A stretch of 64,000 bases of DNA, taken from positions 372,001 to 436,000 of the forward strand of contig NZ_JAFBIL020000002.1 of NCBI RefSeq assembly GCF_016809835.1, in the 5' to 3' direction. Below, piece after piece: positions 17,450-28,029 of the stretch. A model generated the notes under the pieces. The model had not been told where the DNA came from. It saw only the letters and a list, made by a program, of their open reading frames with translations, and searched no databases. Position numbers and translations under genes: made by a program. Source of the stretch: Massilia soli (lineage in GTDB: Bacteria; Pseudomonadota; Gammaproteobacteria; Burkholderiales; Burkholderiaceae_D). Position 1 is the first letter of the stretch. Every line of letters starts with the position of its first letter.

Positions 17450-18244
17450 ATGAACGACGTGGTCATCCTGTCGCCGCTCGAGCAGGAATATTTGCTGCGC
17501 GTGATAGAGGCGGGCGCCAGGGTGCGCGACATGCGCCAGTTTTTCCTCTGGACGCAGGGGCAATTGCAGGCCTTGCTGCCGCACCAGGTGATGCTGTGCA
17601 TGGAGTACGGGCCGGGCGACTCGCTGCGCCGCCTCGAATGCCTGCACGGCGCGGTGCTCGGAGAACCGGTCCAGCGGCAGCTGGCCGATCCGGTCCACGG
17701 GCTAGCGGCCCAGATCGCCCGCGCCGGACGCGATGGCTGGCGGATGCCGGCGATTGCCGTGGCCGGGCAGGGCGGGGCGCCGGCCGCCGTCCAGCAGCGG
17801 CTGGAGAAGAGCGGCTTCGACAATGTGCTGGTCAACGGCAGCGGCGTGCTCGCTGGGGGCGCCAGCGTTTTTGCGCTGCTGGGACTGCCAATGAAGCCTG
17901 GCCCGCGCCAGGCTTATTTCCTCGAACTGGTGCATCCGCACCTGCACTTCGCCCTGCTGCGCTCGTCGCACAAGGAAACGCCGCGCGCCGCCCAAGCCAG
18001 TGTGGCCGCGGCGCGGCCGCTATCGGCCCGCGAGGCGGAAATTCTGTCGTGGGTGAGGGAAGGGAAGAGCAACTTCGAGATCGGGAGCATCCTGGGAATC
18101 AGTGCGCTCACCGTCAAAAACCACCTGCAGCGGGTGTACCGCGCGCTCGGCGTCAGCAACCGCGCCCATGCACTGGCGCGCTGCCATGCGCTGGGCCTGC
18201 ATGACCCGGGCGCCGCGCCACTGGCGCCGCCGCGGCGCGCCTGA
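17450..18244 (+). CDS. epsA: LuxR-type exopolysaccharide regulator EpsA
   Basis: This 264-residue cytoplasmic regulator has an N-terminal EpsA domain (about residues 1-180; LSPLEQEYLLRVIEAG, FFLWTQGQLQALLPH) and a C-terminal LuxR helix-turn-helix at about 190-245 (LSAREAEILSWVREGKSN, LTVKNHLQRVYRALGV). It matches my recollection of TIGR03020, the EpsA family linked to exopolysaccharide and PEP-CTERM/exosortase loci in betaproteobacteria. It is co-transcribed with the altered response regulator. Its likely targets are the polysaccharide and PEP-CTERM genes in this window, which is inference. Its C-terminal tail is Pro/Ala-rich. Confidence 0.87.
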   Translation: MNDVVILSPLEQEYLLRVIEAGARVRDMRQFFLWTQGQLQALLPHQVMLCMEYGPGDSLRRLECLHGAVLGEPVQRQLADPVHGLAAQIARAGRDGWRMPAIAVAGQGGAPAAVQQRLEKSGFDNVLVNGSGVLAGGASVFALLGLPMKPGPRQAYFLELVHPHLHFALLRSSHKETPRAAQASVAAARPLSAREAEILSWVREGKSNFEIGSILGISALTVKNHLQRVYRALGVSNRAHALARCHALGLHDPGAAPLAPPRRA

Positions 18245-18265
18245 ACCCGCAGCGGCCCGGCGCGC

Positions 18266-18613
18266 TTACTGGGCGCGCTGCAGCGTCGCGGTACCGAGCA
18301 GTTCCGGCAGGCGGGCTTCGGCCACGACCAGCGCGTGGGCCGGTACGTTCGGGTAGGCCGGCTGGCTGGTTTCCTGTGCCTGCGCGGCGCGTTCCATCGA
18401 TGCGGTGCGGAACTGGTCGGCCAGGCCATCGGCGCCGCCCAGGCAGGACGGATCGTTGCAAGCCGACGCGAGCGGCATCAACGCCGGGGCAGGGGTGGCG
18501 GCCAGCGCCGCCGGCGCTGCCGTGGCCGCCATAGGCTCATGCTGGCCACCGCAGGCGCCCAGCACGGCAAGAACGATCGAGGCCACGAGGGTACGGAGGG
18601 TGCGCGCGTTCAT
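18266..18613 (-). CDS. small predicted lipoprotein of unknown function
   Basis: This 115-residue protein has a lipoprotein signal peptide (MNARTLRTLVASIVLAVLGAC; lipobox LGAC with Cys at residue 21). The mature part is Ala/Pro-rich, then has a CNDPSC pair that could form a disulfide, and ends in a short helical stretch. I recognise no family. The ATG at 18613 is chosen over 18652 because the signal sequence begins there and AGGGAAA lies just upstream. It is convergent with epsA, with 21 bases between the stops. Confidence 0.65.
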   Translation of the reverse strand: MNARTLRTLVASIVLAVLGACGGQHEPMAATAAPAALAATPAPALMPLASACNDPSCLGGADGLADQFRTASMERAAQAQETSQPAYPNVPAHALVVAEARLPELLGTATLQRAQ

Positions 18614-19083
18614 GAATGTTTCCCTAAGGCTAATACGATTAACGTAAAGCATTGTATTCCCGAATTTTTCCGCAAGCCAACTTTTCTTTATTGATCCTGC
18701 GCAAAGATTTACGTTTTTGCATTGCGATGCAGAGGAGATCCATGATGTTGACGGCTATTAGGCGAAATTATCGTTGAGGAAAGAAGAATTCTATAGCAGT
18801 GGCGTAACATTTCCGCGACGAAAAAAATGAAAGTTGTAAAAAAATGTATGAATGCTGGTGCCGGCGCCGCGTCGATAGTGGCGAAACGAAATCGCTTCAC
18901 CGTAACTTCGACCGCGCGAGCGTGTATTGACGTCAGACGCCGCCCCTGGCGTTGATCGGAGTGGATTTGTAAATACGAAAATGCGGAAAATTTGTCTTAA
19001 ATTTGTCGACCTTTTTTACATGCGGCGATGATGTCGGTGCGCTACTTCACCCAAGTTGTTGATTAGTTTGGAGTCTTTCCAGT
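18614..19083. other. AT-rich intergenic region with a tandem 9-bp repeat
   Basis: This stretch of about 470 bases has no credible gene and is markedly more AT-rich than the coding DNA. It must hold the promoter of the leftward lipoprotein gene and upstream control elements of the rightward PEP-CTERM gene. AAATTTGTC is repeated at 18988-18996 and 18999-19007, 11 bases apart (one helical turn), about 100 bases before the predicted sigma-54 promoter. That is a typical place for an enhancer-binding protein site. Confidence 0.5.
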
Positions 19084-19084
19084 A

Positions 19085-19099
19085 GGCACAGATCATGCT
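19085..19099 (+). promoter_or_regulatory. candidate sigma-54 promoter for the PEP-CTERM gene
   Basis: GGCACAGATCATGCT fits the sigma-54 consensus, with the -24 GG at 19085-19086 and the -12 GC at 19097-19098 separated by exactly 10 bases. Transcription would start near 19110, just past an upstream in-frame ATG at 19109, which supports the GTG start at 19205. PEP-CTERM genes in other exosortase bacteria are known to be linked to sigma-54 and the PrsK/PrsR system. Confidence 0.55.
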
Positions 19100-19204
19100 T
19101 ATAGCTGAGTGGCTGTCTTGATTTCGGCGGGCAACGGAAGTTGCTTTACGCGCCAGGCCATCGGTCTTGGCGCACTCATAATTATTTTAGAACTAGGGGA
19201 TTTC

Positions 19205-19933
19205 GTGGCTACATTCAATCAGACGCGAGTAGGCGGCAAGCTGTTCAAGCAGCTGGCTCTGGCAGCAGCACTTTGCACCGCAGGCGTGGCAAACGCAGGC
19301 GTGCTCACTTTCGAAGGCGCAACGACGCCATTCGTGTTTTCCGGTGAATCTATTACCGATGGCAAGTACACTGTCACCAGCTATAACGGCTCCGGCGTCC
19401 CAGGCTTCTCCGGCATGTTGATCGACGGTGCCGAGCAGGGCGATATCTGCGCCGGCGCAGAACTCAAATGCCCGCAGAACAACACCAGCACCTACTACGC
19501 CTCTCTGGCTGACAGCTACATCTTCCTGGAACTGAACAGCGGCAACAGCTTCCGTCTGGAAAGCTTTGACGCCAGCTTCATCGGTACCAGCAGTGTCTTC
19601 ACCCGCGGTTTGCTGGTCCTGCAAGGCTTCGGTCAGGATGGCCTGGCGCTGGGTGGCGCATTGCAGGTCGGCTTGCCGCCAGCGGTCAGCGGTCAATACA
19701 ACTTCGGCAACGTCGTGCTGGGTGATCTGTTCAGCACCGAGTTCGCCTTCATCCGCATTCTTGGCTATGGCTGCAACGACGCCGGCCAGTGCAACCGCAC
19801 TCAGAATGCAGGCAACTTCGCGATCGACAACATCGTGACGTCCGGCGACGTTCCAGAGCCTGCAACCCTCGGCCTGCTGGGCCTTGGCCTGCTGGGAATG
19901 ACCGCGCTGCGCCGCCGCAAGCAAGCTGCCTGA
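19205..19933 (+). CDS. PEP-CTERM sorting-signal protein
   Basis: This 242-residue exported protein has a signal peptide at residues 1-32 (basic GGKLFK, hydrophobic core, ending GVANA). A beta-rich domain carries two Cys pairs (ICAGAELKC, GCNDAGQC), and the C-terminus is VPEPATLGLLGLGLLGMTALRRRKQ, a canonical exosortase signal. I chose GTG at 19205 because AGGGGA lies just before it and the predicted transcript starts near 19110; an ATG at 19109 would add an unlikely extension. The domain has no known function. The subtilisin-like protease gene begins 40 bases after its stop, so the two are probably one operon. Confidence 0.82.
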   Translation: MATFNQTRVGGKLFKQLALAAALCTAGVANAGVLTFEGATTPFVFSGESITDGKYTVTSYNGSGVPGFSGMLIDGAEQGDICAGAELKCPQNNTSTYYASLADSYIFLELNSGNSFRLESFDASFIGTSSVFTRGLLVLQGFGQDGLALGGALQVGLPPAVSGQYNFGNVVLGDLFSTEFAFIRILGYGCNDAGQCNRTQNAGNFAIDNIVTSGDVPEPATLGLLGLGLLGMTALRRRKQAA

Positions 19934-19973
19934 GCAGCCCTGCCAAACCATTTGACCTGATCGAGAACCGTTC

Positions 19974-22900
19974 ATGATGCCCAAACTCCGCCCAATTTCC
20001 CTGGCAGCGATGCTGCTGCTGTCCGGCGTCACCCTGGCCGTATCGGCCCAGGAAGCACGCCGTCCGTATATCATCCAGCTGCAAGACCAGCCTGTCGCCG
20101 CCTACACCGGCGGCGTCGCCGGCCTGCCTGCGACCCAGCCACAGCCGGGTGCCGCTTTCGACTACAACACCAGCGACGTGCAGGACTATGTCCGCTACCT
20201 CGACAACAAGCGCCAGTCGGTCCAGGCCACCGTCGCCAATGCGCCGATCATCGCGACCTATGATGTCGTGCTGAACGGCTTCGCCGCGATGCTGACCGAT
20301 GCCGAAGTGCTGCAGCTCAAGAACAACGCCGCCGTTGCCGATGTGCACGCCGACGTCGCGCGCCACGTCGACACCGTTTCCACCACCGAGTTCCTGAAAC
20401 TGACCGCCTCCGGCGGCCTGTATTCGCAGTTTGCCGGCGGTGCGCAGGTCAAGGGCGAAGATATGGTCGTCGGTATCGTCGACGGCGGTATCTGGCCAGA
20501 AAACCCAGCCTTCGCTGACCGCGTCGATGCCAACGGCAAGCCGACCTTCAATGCGTCCGGCACCCTGGCATACACCGGCGCGCCAGCCTCGTTCAAGGGC
20601 GGTTGCGCTGCCGGCGAGGGTTTCGATCCAGTCAAGCATTGCAACAACAAGCTGATTGGCGCGAAGTACTTCAACGCCGGCTTCCTGGCCTCGGGCCGGA
20701 CCAAGAACTGGACCGAGTACTACTCGCCACGCGACTCGAACATCGGCTTCAACGGCGTATCGTCGGGCCATGGCGGTCACGGTGACCACACCGCCTCGAC
20801 CGCTGCCGGCAATGCCGGTGTCGCAGTCGTAATCAACGGCATTCCGATGGGCGATGCCTCCGGTATTGCGCCGCGCGCCCGCGTTTCCTCCTACAAAGTG
20901 TGCTGGACTTACGACGACCCGACCAATCCGGACGGCTCGAATGCGCGTAATTCCTGCTTCAATTCCGACACGATCGCTGCGATTGACGAGGCGGTCAAGG
21001 ATGGCGTCAACGTCATCAACTACTCGATCAGCGGCTCGCAGACTTCCTCGGCCGACCTGGTCGAGCAGGCCTTCTACCGCGCTTCGCTGGCCAACGTGTT
21101 CGTCGCCGCTTCGGCCGGCAACTCCGGTCCTGCCAATGCCGTCGCCCACATCAGCCCTTGGGTGACCACGGTTGCGGCATCGACCCACGACCGCAACTTC
21201 CTGGCCAATGTCACGCTGGGCAACGGCGCTGCCTACTCGGGCGCATCGACCAACACCACCGTCGTCACCGCCACGCCGATGATCCTGGCGGAAAACGCCG
21301 CCCTCGGTGCGGGCAATTCCAGCCTGTGCTACAGCGGCGCGGCGCCTGCCGGCCAGTCCAACCTCGACCCGGCCAAAGTCGCCGGCAAGATCGTGGTCTG
21401 CACCCGCGGCGAGAACGCCCGCGTCGACAAGAGCCTGGCCGTGCTCAATGCCGGCGGTGTCGGCATGATCCTGGTCGACAATGGCGCCGGACTGGTGTCC
21501 GAAGTCCATTCGGTACCGACCGTGCACGTCACCGCTGCTGACGGCGCCATGATCAAGGCCTACGCACCTACCCCAGGCGCCGTGGCAACGATCAACCGCT
21601 TCGCCAACGTGTCCAAGCCTGCGCCGATCATGGCCGGCTTCTCCTCGCGCGGCCCGAACCAGGGCGACTTCAATGTCCTGAAGCCTGACCTGACCGCCCC
21701 TGGCGTGGACGTCATCGCCAGCGTGACCCCGTCCCTGACCCAGGACCAGCGCAACGGCGTGGCCGACGGTTCGTTCGTACCGCCAGAAGCGTACTCGTCG
21801 TACCAGGGCACCTCGATGTCGAGCCCGCACGTGGCCGGTGTCGCGCTGCTGCTGCGCCAGCTGCGTCCTACCTGGTCGCCAGCCGCGGTCAAGTCGGCAC
21901 TGATGACCACCGCGTTCAGCACCCTGAACGACGGCCTGGCTGCACCATCGAATGGCTTGCTGCCATGGTCGCAAGGCGCTGGCCACATCGATCCGAACAA
22001 GGCTGCCAATCCGGGCCTGGTCTACGATGCAGGCAAGGCTGACTATGTACAGTACCAGTGCAAGGTCAACCGTACTTCGGTGACCCCGGCGTCCGATTGC
22101 ACCACCTTCGGCACCCTGGACGAAACGTATAACCTGAACCTGCCGTCGATTACCGTCGGCCAGGTCCAGCAAAGCGTCACCGTCCGCCGTCGCGTGACCA
22201 ACGTCAGCGGCTCGCCAGCGACCTTCAATGCCACCGCATCGGTCCCGAACTACACCACTGTCGTCACCCCTTCGACGCTGACCATTCCGGCCGGCGCCAG
22301 CGCCAACTTCACCGTCAAGCTGACCCCGAACGGCGCGCTGACCAACACCTGGTACTTCGGCCAGCTGGTCTGGAGCGACGGCACCACCACGGTGCGCAGC
22401 CCGATCCAGGCACGTGCCGCGCAGTCGATCACCGCGCCAGCTGAACTGACCAGCGACAAGACCTCGGGCAGCAAGCTGTTCCTGGTCAAGACGCTGTACT
22501 CGGGTGTGATGTCCTCGTTCAAGGGCGGCCTGAAAGACGTGACGATGGGCGCAACCGCGTCGCTGGCGCCAACCGCGGCCAGCAGCGCTACCCTGCGCAC
22601 GGCGTGCGGCAACGGTTCGATGAGCGGTTCGGTCAAGACCTACCAGGTCACGATCCCGGCCGGCACCATCGTGGCGCGCTTTGCCCTGCGTCAGCAGGAC
22701 ACCAGCAGCCCTGGCGATGACAACGACATGGGTATCCTGTCGCCAAGCGGCGCCTGGCTCTACTCGGGTAACGACGGTTCCAACGAATCGGTTCAGATTA
22801 GCAGCCCTGCTGCCGGTACCTACCGCGTCTGCGTCCTGGCCTACGGTGGCGGCGACGTCATGACCCACAAGCTATCGTCGTGGGTCGTCACTCCGGCTGA

Positions 22901-23132
22901 CGTTGGCGGCAAGCTGGCCGTGGCAATTCCTGCCAAGGTCGTTGCTGGTGCTAACACCACGGTGGGCATGAGCTGGTCCGGCCTGCAATCGGGCAAGCGT
23001 TATGTGGGCGGCGCGCAGTTCCGCGATGCGGCCGGCAACGTCCAGGCCACCACGGTCCTGCGTGTTGACACCGGTAGCGCTTCGGTGCCTGCAGCCGACG
23101 CTGGCAGCAAGCAGAGCAACGTCAACAAGTAA
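19974..23132 (+). CDS. large secreted subtilisin-like serine protease (S8)
   Basis: This 1052-residue exported peptidase has a signal peptide (residues 1-25, ending AVSAQ) and an I9-type inhibitor propeptide (about 30-130, RPYIIQLQDQPVA, YDVVLNGFAA). The S8 catalytic domain carries Asp in VVGIVDGGIWPE, His in GHGDHTAS and Ser in GTSMSSPHVAG. A PA domain is inserted between His and Ser (about 440-540, KIVVCTRGENAR). Fn3-like and C-terminal beta domains follow. It has no PEP-CTERM, so it is probably released, perhaps by the type II-like machine encoded next door. The start may be 19974 or 19977 (double ATG). The upstream PEP-CTERM gene is its likely operon partner. Confidence 0.9.
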   Translation: MMPKLRPISLAAMLLLSGVTLAVSAQEARRPYIIQLQDQPVAAYTGGVAGLPATQPQPGAAFDYNTSDVQDYVRYLDNKRQSVQATVANAPIIATYDVVLNGFAAMLTDAEVLQLKNNAAVADVHADVARHVDTVSTTEFLKLTASGGLYSQFAGGAQVKGEDMVVGIVDGGIWPENPAFADRVDANGKPTFNASGTLAYTGAPASFKGGCAAGEGFDPVKHCNNKLIGAKYFNAGFLASGRTKNWTEYYSPRDSNIGFNGVSSGHGGHGDHTASTAAGNAGVAVVINGIPMGDASGIAPRARVSSYKVCWTYDDPTNPDGSNARNSCFNSDTIAAIDEAVKDGVNVINYSISGSQTSSADLVEQAFYRASLANVFVAASAGNSGPANAVAHISPWVTTVAASTHDRNFLANVTLGNGAAYSGASTNTTVVTATPMILAENAALGAGNSSLCYSGAAPAGQSNLDPAKVAGKIVVCTRGENARVDKSLAVLNAGGVGMILVDNGAGLVSEVHSVPTVHVTAADGAMIKAYAPTPGAVATINRFANVSKPAPIMAGFSSRGPNQGDFNVLKPDLTAPGVDVIASVTPSLTQDQRNGVADGSFVPPEAYSSYQGTSMSSPHVAGVALLLRQLRPTWSPAAVKSALMTTAFSTLNDGLAAPSNGLLPWSQGAGHIDPNKAANPGLVYDAGKADYVQYQCKVNRTSVTPASDCTTFGTLDETYNLNLPSITVGQVQQSVTVRRRVTNVSGSPATFNATASVPNYTTVVTPSTLTIPAGASANFTVKLTPNGALTNTWYFGQLVWSDGTTTVRSPIQARAAQSITAPAELTSDKTSGSKLFLVKTLYSGVMSSFKGGLKDVTMGATASLAPTAASSATLRTACGNGSMSGSVKTYQVTIPAGTIVARFALRQQDTSSPGDDNDMGILSPSGAWLYSGNDGSNESVQISSPAAGTYRVCVLAYGGGDVMTHKLSSWVVTPADVGGKLAVAIPAKVVAGANTTVGMSWSGLQSGKRYVGGAQFRDAAGNVQATTVLRVDTGSASVPAADAGSKQSNVNK

Positions 23133-23146
23133 GCAAGTGAAGTAGG

Positions 23147-23180
23147 ACAGCCGCCTGGTCCGCCAGGCGGCTGTTTGTGT
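23147..23180 (+). terminator. terminator after the protease gene
   Basis: ACAGCCGCCTGG and CCAGGCGGCTGT form a perfect 12-bp stem with a 4-base loop, followed by a T-rich but interrupted tract. It lies 15 bases after the protease stop. Confidence 0.75.
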
Positions 23181-23306
23181 TTTGGGGGGCGCTTTTTCGC
23201 TGCTGTAAAGACGATGCGTGTCGGCTGGTTGACATGCCCCGAAAACAAGCCAAAGAAAAGTTGTCTCATCCATTGGCGGCATGGTAGCCTTGCACGCCAA
23301 TCGAGT

Positions 23307-23335
23307 TTGGCAGTACGCATCAACATTGTTGTAAT
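23307..23335 (+). promoter_or_regulatory. sigma-70 promoter of the secretion operon
   Basis: TTGGCA at 23307-23312 and TGTAAT at 23330-23335 are separated by 17 bases. An AGGAG ribosome binding site follows at 23338-23342, before the ATG at 23351. This is the best promoter match for the ten-gene secretion operon. Confidence 0.6.
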
Positions 23336-23350
23336 CCAGGAGACGGCAGC

Positions 23351-23806
23351 ATGGTTCGACCAGCGAAACACGGCGCACATATTGAGCTTTCGGCAAACCC
23401 GCGCGCACGCGGCTTCACCCTGCTCGAACTGCTGGTGGTGATCGTCATCATCGGCCTGCTGGCCGCCTATGTCGGCCCGAAATATTTCTCCCAGCTTGGC
23501 AAATCGGAAGTCACGATCGCCAAGGCCCAGATCGAAGCATTCGAAAAATCGCTCGACACCTACCGCCTCGACGTCGGCCGCTATCCCAGCACCGAAGAGG
23601 GCATGGCCGCGCTGATGGCCGCGCCGCCGGCGGCCGGCATCAAGTGGAACGGCCCGTACCTGAAAAAAGGCGTGCCGCAAGACCCGTGGGGCCAGCCCTA
23701 CCAGTACCGTTCGCCAGGCAGCAAGGGCGAGTACGAGATTGTCTCGCTCGGCCGCGACGGCCAGCCAGGCGGCACCGGCGACAACGCCGACATCAGCTCG
23801 CAGTAA
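23351..23806 (+). CDS. gspG: type II secretion major pseudopilin
   Basis: This 151-residue pseudopilin has an unusually long basic leader of 21 residues. The prepilin peptidase site is RG/FTLLELLVVIVIIGLL, with Glu at mature position 5. The C-terminal domain has the GspG features DPWGQPYQYRSPG and SLGRDGQPGGTGDNADI, including the acidic calcium-binding end. GspG polymerises into the pseudopilus that drives substrates through the secretin. It is the first gene of the operon, and its sequence is closer to a true GspG than the three pseudopilins at the operon's other end. Confidence 0.93.
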   Translation: MVRPAKHGAHIELSANPRARGFTLLELLVVIVIIGLLAAYVGPKYFSQLGKSEVTIAKAQIEAFEKSLDTYRLDVGRYPSTEEGMAALMAAPPAAGIKWNGPYLKKGVPQDPWGQPYQYRSPGSKGEYEIVSLGRDGQPGGTGDNADISSQ

Positions 23807-23839
23807 GCGCGCCACCACCAACGATTTCGCCAAGGCACC

Positions 23840-25023
23840 ATGCAGTTTGCTGTCCGTACCCTCGCGCCTGACATGTCGATCGCCAGCCAGGTCGTGGACG
23901 CCCACGACGCGGCCGACGCGCGCCGCCAGGTCGAGGCGCGCGGCCTGTTCGTCAGCGCCGTCGAACCGGTGCGCGCGGGCGGCCTGCGCAAGCGCGGCGC
24001 CCCGCGCATGTCGCTGGTGCTGTTCAGCCAGGAGCTGCTGGCGCTGCTGACGGCGGGCCTGGGCATCGTCGAGGGCCTCGAAGCCCTGCTCGAAAAGGAA
24101 GCCAACCCGTCCACCCGCGGCGTCATCGAACGCCTGCTGGGCGGGCTGCGCGAAGGCAAGCGCTTCTCGACCGTGCTGGCCGAGCAGCCCGACCTGTTTC
24201 CCCCTCTGTATATCGGCATCGTGCGCGCCGCCGAAGGCACCAGCGACCTGCCGCGCTCGCTGTCGCGCTACATCGACTACCAGCAGCGCATCGACCTGGT
24301 GCGCAGCAAGATCGTCAGCGCCGCGATCTACCCGGTGATCCTGCTGGCTGTCGGCGGCGGCGTCAGCGTATTTTTGATCGCCTATGTGGTGCCGCGCTTC
24401 GCCGAGGTCTATCAGGGAGCAGGGCGCAACCTGCCCTGGATGTCGCAGATGCTGCTGTCGTGGGGCCAGTTCGCGGCCAGCCACACCAGCGTGCTGCTGG
24501 CCGGCGCCGCGGCGCTGCTGGCCGCGCTGGTGTTCGGCCTGCGCCGGCTGGCCGGCAATGGCGGCTTCGCCCGGTTGGCCGCGCGTCTGCCCGGCATCGG
24601 CGAACGCGTGCGCATCTATGAACTCTCGCGCCTGTACCTGACCCTCGGCATGCTCAGCGAAGGCGGCATTCCGCTGGTGCAGGCGATCGGCACCGTGCAG
24701 GCGATGGTCTCGCCGAGCATGCGCGCCAACCTCGCCGCCGCCCGCGCCGAGATCGAGTCGGGCCTGCCGCTCTCTGGCGCCTTCGACGCCAACGGCCTGA
24801 CCACGCCGATCTCGCTGCGCATGCTGCGGGTTGGCGAGCGCACCGGCGACATGGGCCCGATGCTGACCCAGTCGGCCGCTTTTTACGACGGCGAGATCAC
24901 GCGCTGGATCGACCGCTTCACGCGCACCTTCGAGCCGCTGCTGATGGCGGCCATCGGGCTGGTGGTCGGCGCCATCGTGGTGCTGCTGTACATGCCGATT
25001 TTCGACCTCGCCGGAGACATGTC

Positions 25024-25027
<4 letters not shown>
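23840..25027 (+). CDS. gspF: type II secretion inner-membrane platform protein
   Basis: This 395-residue protein has two tandem GspF/PilC domains: one around residues 55-175 (SLVLFSQELLALLTAGLGIVEG) and one around 260-380 (LSRLYLTLGMLSEGGIPLVQ). There are three membrane segments at about 160-190, 210-235 and 365-390. It anchors the ATPase and the pseudopilin-extracting platform in the inner membrane. Length and layout are normal. Its end overlaps the start of gspE (25024-25027), so translation is coupled. Confidence 0.92.
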
Positions 25028-26698
<1,671 letters not shown>

Positions 26699-26706
<8 letters not shown>

Positions 26707-27490
26707 GCGCTTCGGACAGGGCTTGCGCATCGGCGTATCGGGCGCCGCGATCGCGCTGGTGAAAACCAGCCGCTGGGGCGGCCAACGCGCCGTCGTGGTG
26801 GCCGAGCACGCCCTGGCGCAAGGGGCGGGTGCGCAGCAGGTCGCCTACGCCTTGCGCGCCGTCCTGGCCGATGGAAGCTGGTCGCGCTGGCCGGCCTGCG
26901 TGATCGTGGCCGACGACCTGGCGCGGCTGTGGCAGGTCACGCCGCCAGCGGGCGCCGCGCGCATGGCCGACCTCGAAGCGGCCGCCGCGCTGCGTTTCCA
27001 GCAGCTATATGGCGAACCTGCTTCCGGATGGCAGATCGCCGGCAGCTGGGATCCGGCGCGCCCCTTCGCCGCCGCGGCGATGCCGCGCGCCTTGCACGAC
27101 GCCTTGTCGCTTGTGGCCGCCGAACACACGCTCTCGCTGGTCAACATCGTCCCCCAGTTTATCGCCGGCTGGAACCGCTGGTGCGGCCTGGTCGCGGCCG
27201 ACGCCTGGTATGGCCTGGTGCATGACGGCGTGCTGACCTTCGGTATTCCGGACGGCGCCGGCCTGGGCGCTGCGCGCGCCTCGCAGGTGCCGGCCGGCGC
27301 CGACGCGAGCTGGCTCGGCGCGCACGCCGCACGCGAAGCGCTGCGCCTTGGCGTGGCGGCGCCGGCGCGGCTGCAGTTATCCGGCCAGGTGCCGGACAAC
27401 TGGCGCGGCGACGCCGTCCAGGTGCTGGACGACACCGGCGCTGGCTGGAGCGCCGCCGCGGCACTGGCCGCCACCGGGAGCCGCGCATGA
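26699..27490 (+). CDS. PilM/GspL-like cytoplasmic assembly protein
   Basis: This 263-residue protein has no strong sequence signature. Its place between the ATPase and PilN-like genes, its size and its opening (LRIGVSGAAIALVKTSRW, like the first beta strand of an actin-like fold) suggest the PilM/GspL cytoplasmic part. No membrane segment is seen, unlike full GspL, so the membrane part is probably supplied by the next gene. It overlaps gspE by 8 bases and the next gene by 4. The assignment rests mainly on gene order. Confidence 0.6.
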
Positions 27491-28029
27491 AGCCCGTGCG
27501 CATCGACTTCGCGCCGCCGAGTTTCGCGCGCACCGTGTACCGCACGCCGCTGGCGGCCTGGATGCTGGCGGCATTCGCGCTGCTGCTGTGCCTTGGCGCG
27601 GCCTGGGCGGGCGCCAGCCTGATGGAGCGCCAGCGCGGCCACGAACGCCAACTGGCGGCCCTGCAGGCGCGCGCCGCCGTGCCGCTGGCCGCGCCGGTCG
27701 CCGCCGCGGCGCCGATTTCGGAAACCCAGGCAAGCGCGGTCAACGCCGCCGTCATGCAGCTCAACCTGCCATGGCGCGCCCTGCAGGACGCGGTGGCCGC
27801 CGCCACGCCGGCCGGCGTGGCCCTGCTGGCGCTGGAGCCCGATGCCAGGAAGCGCAGTTTGCGCATCAGCGCCGAGGCGCGCACCAGCGACGAGATGATC
27901 GAGTATGTCGCACGCCTCAAGCGCGAAGAGCTGTTCAGCGATGTCGCGCTGACCCACCACGAGATCAACGACCAGGACCCGAACCGGCCGATCCGTTTCG
28001 AGCTGGACGCTGCCTGGAGCGCGCCATGA
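27487..28029 (+). CDS. PilN-like inner-membrane assembly protein
   Basis: This 180-residue protein has a short cytoplasmic N-terminus (IDFAPPSFARTVYRT), one membrane segment at about residues 22-42, a helical region, and a small periplasmic ferredoxin-like domain near residues 85-175 (LLALEPDARKRSLRISAEARTSDE style). This is the layout of PilN and the membrane part of GspL. It is overlapped by four bases at both ends, so it is translationally coupled to its neighbours. Confidence 0.68.
   Translation: MKPVRIDFAPPSFARTVYRTPLAAWMLAAFALLLCLGAAWAGASLMERQRGHERQLAALQARAAVPLAAPVAAAAPISETQASAVNAAVMQLNLPWRALQDAVAAATPAGVALLALEPDARKRSLRISAEARTSDEMIEYVARLKREELFSDVALTHHEINDQDPNRPIRFELDAAWSAP

Noticed and set aside
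12964-17835. Very long antisense open frame opposite the nuclease, PEP-CTERM and regulator genes
   Set aside because: It is a composition effect of high GC and codon bias; it lies antisense to several well-supported genes and its translation has no recognisable domain.
19749-22868. Long antisense frame opposite the subtilisin-like protease
   Set aside because: The protease has its catalytic triad in the plus strand; the antisense product has no family features.
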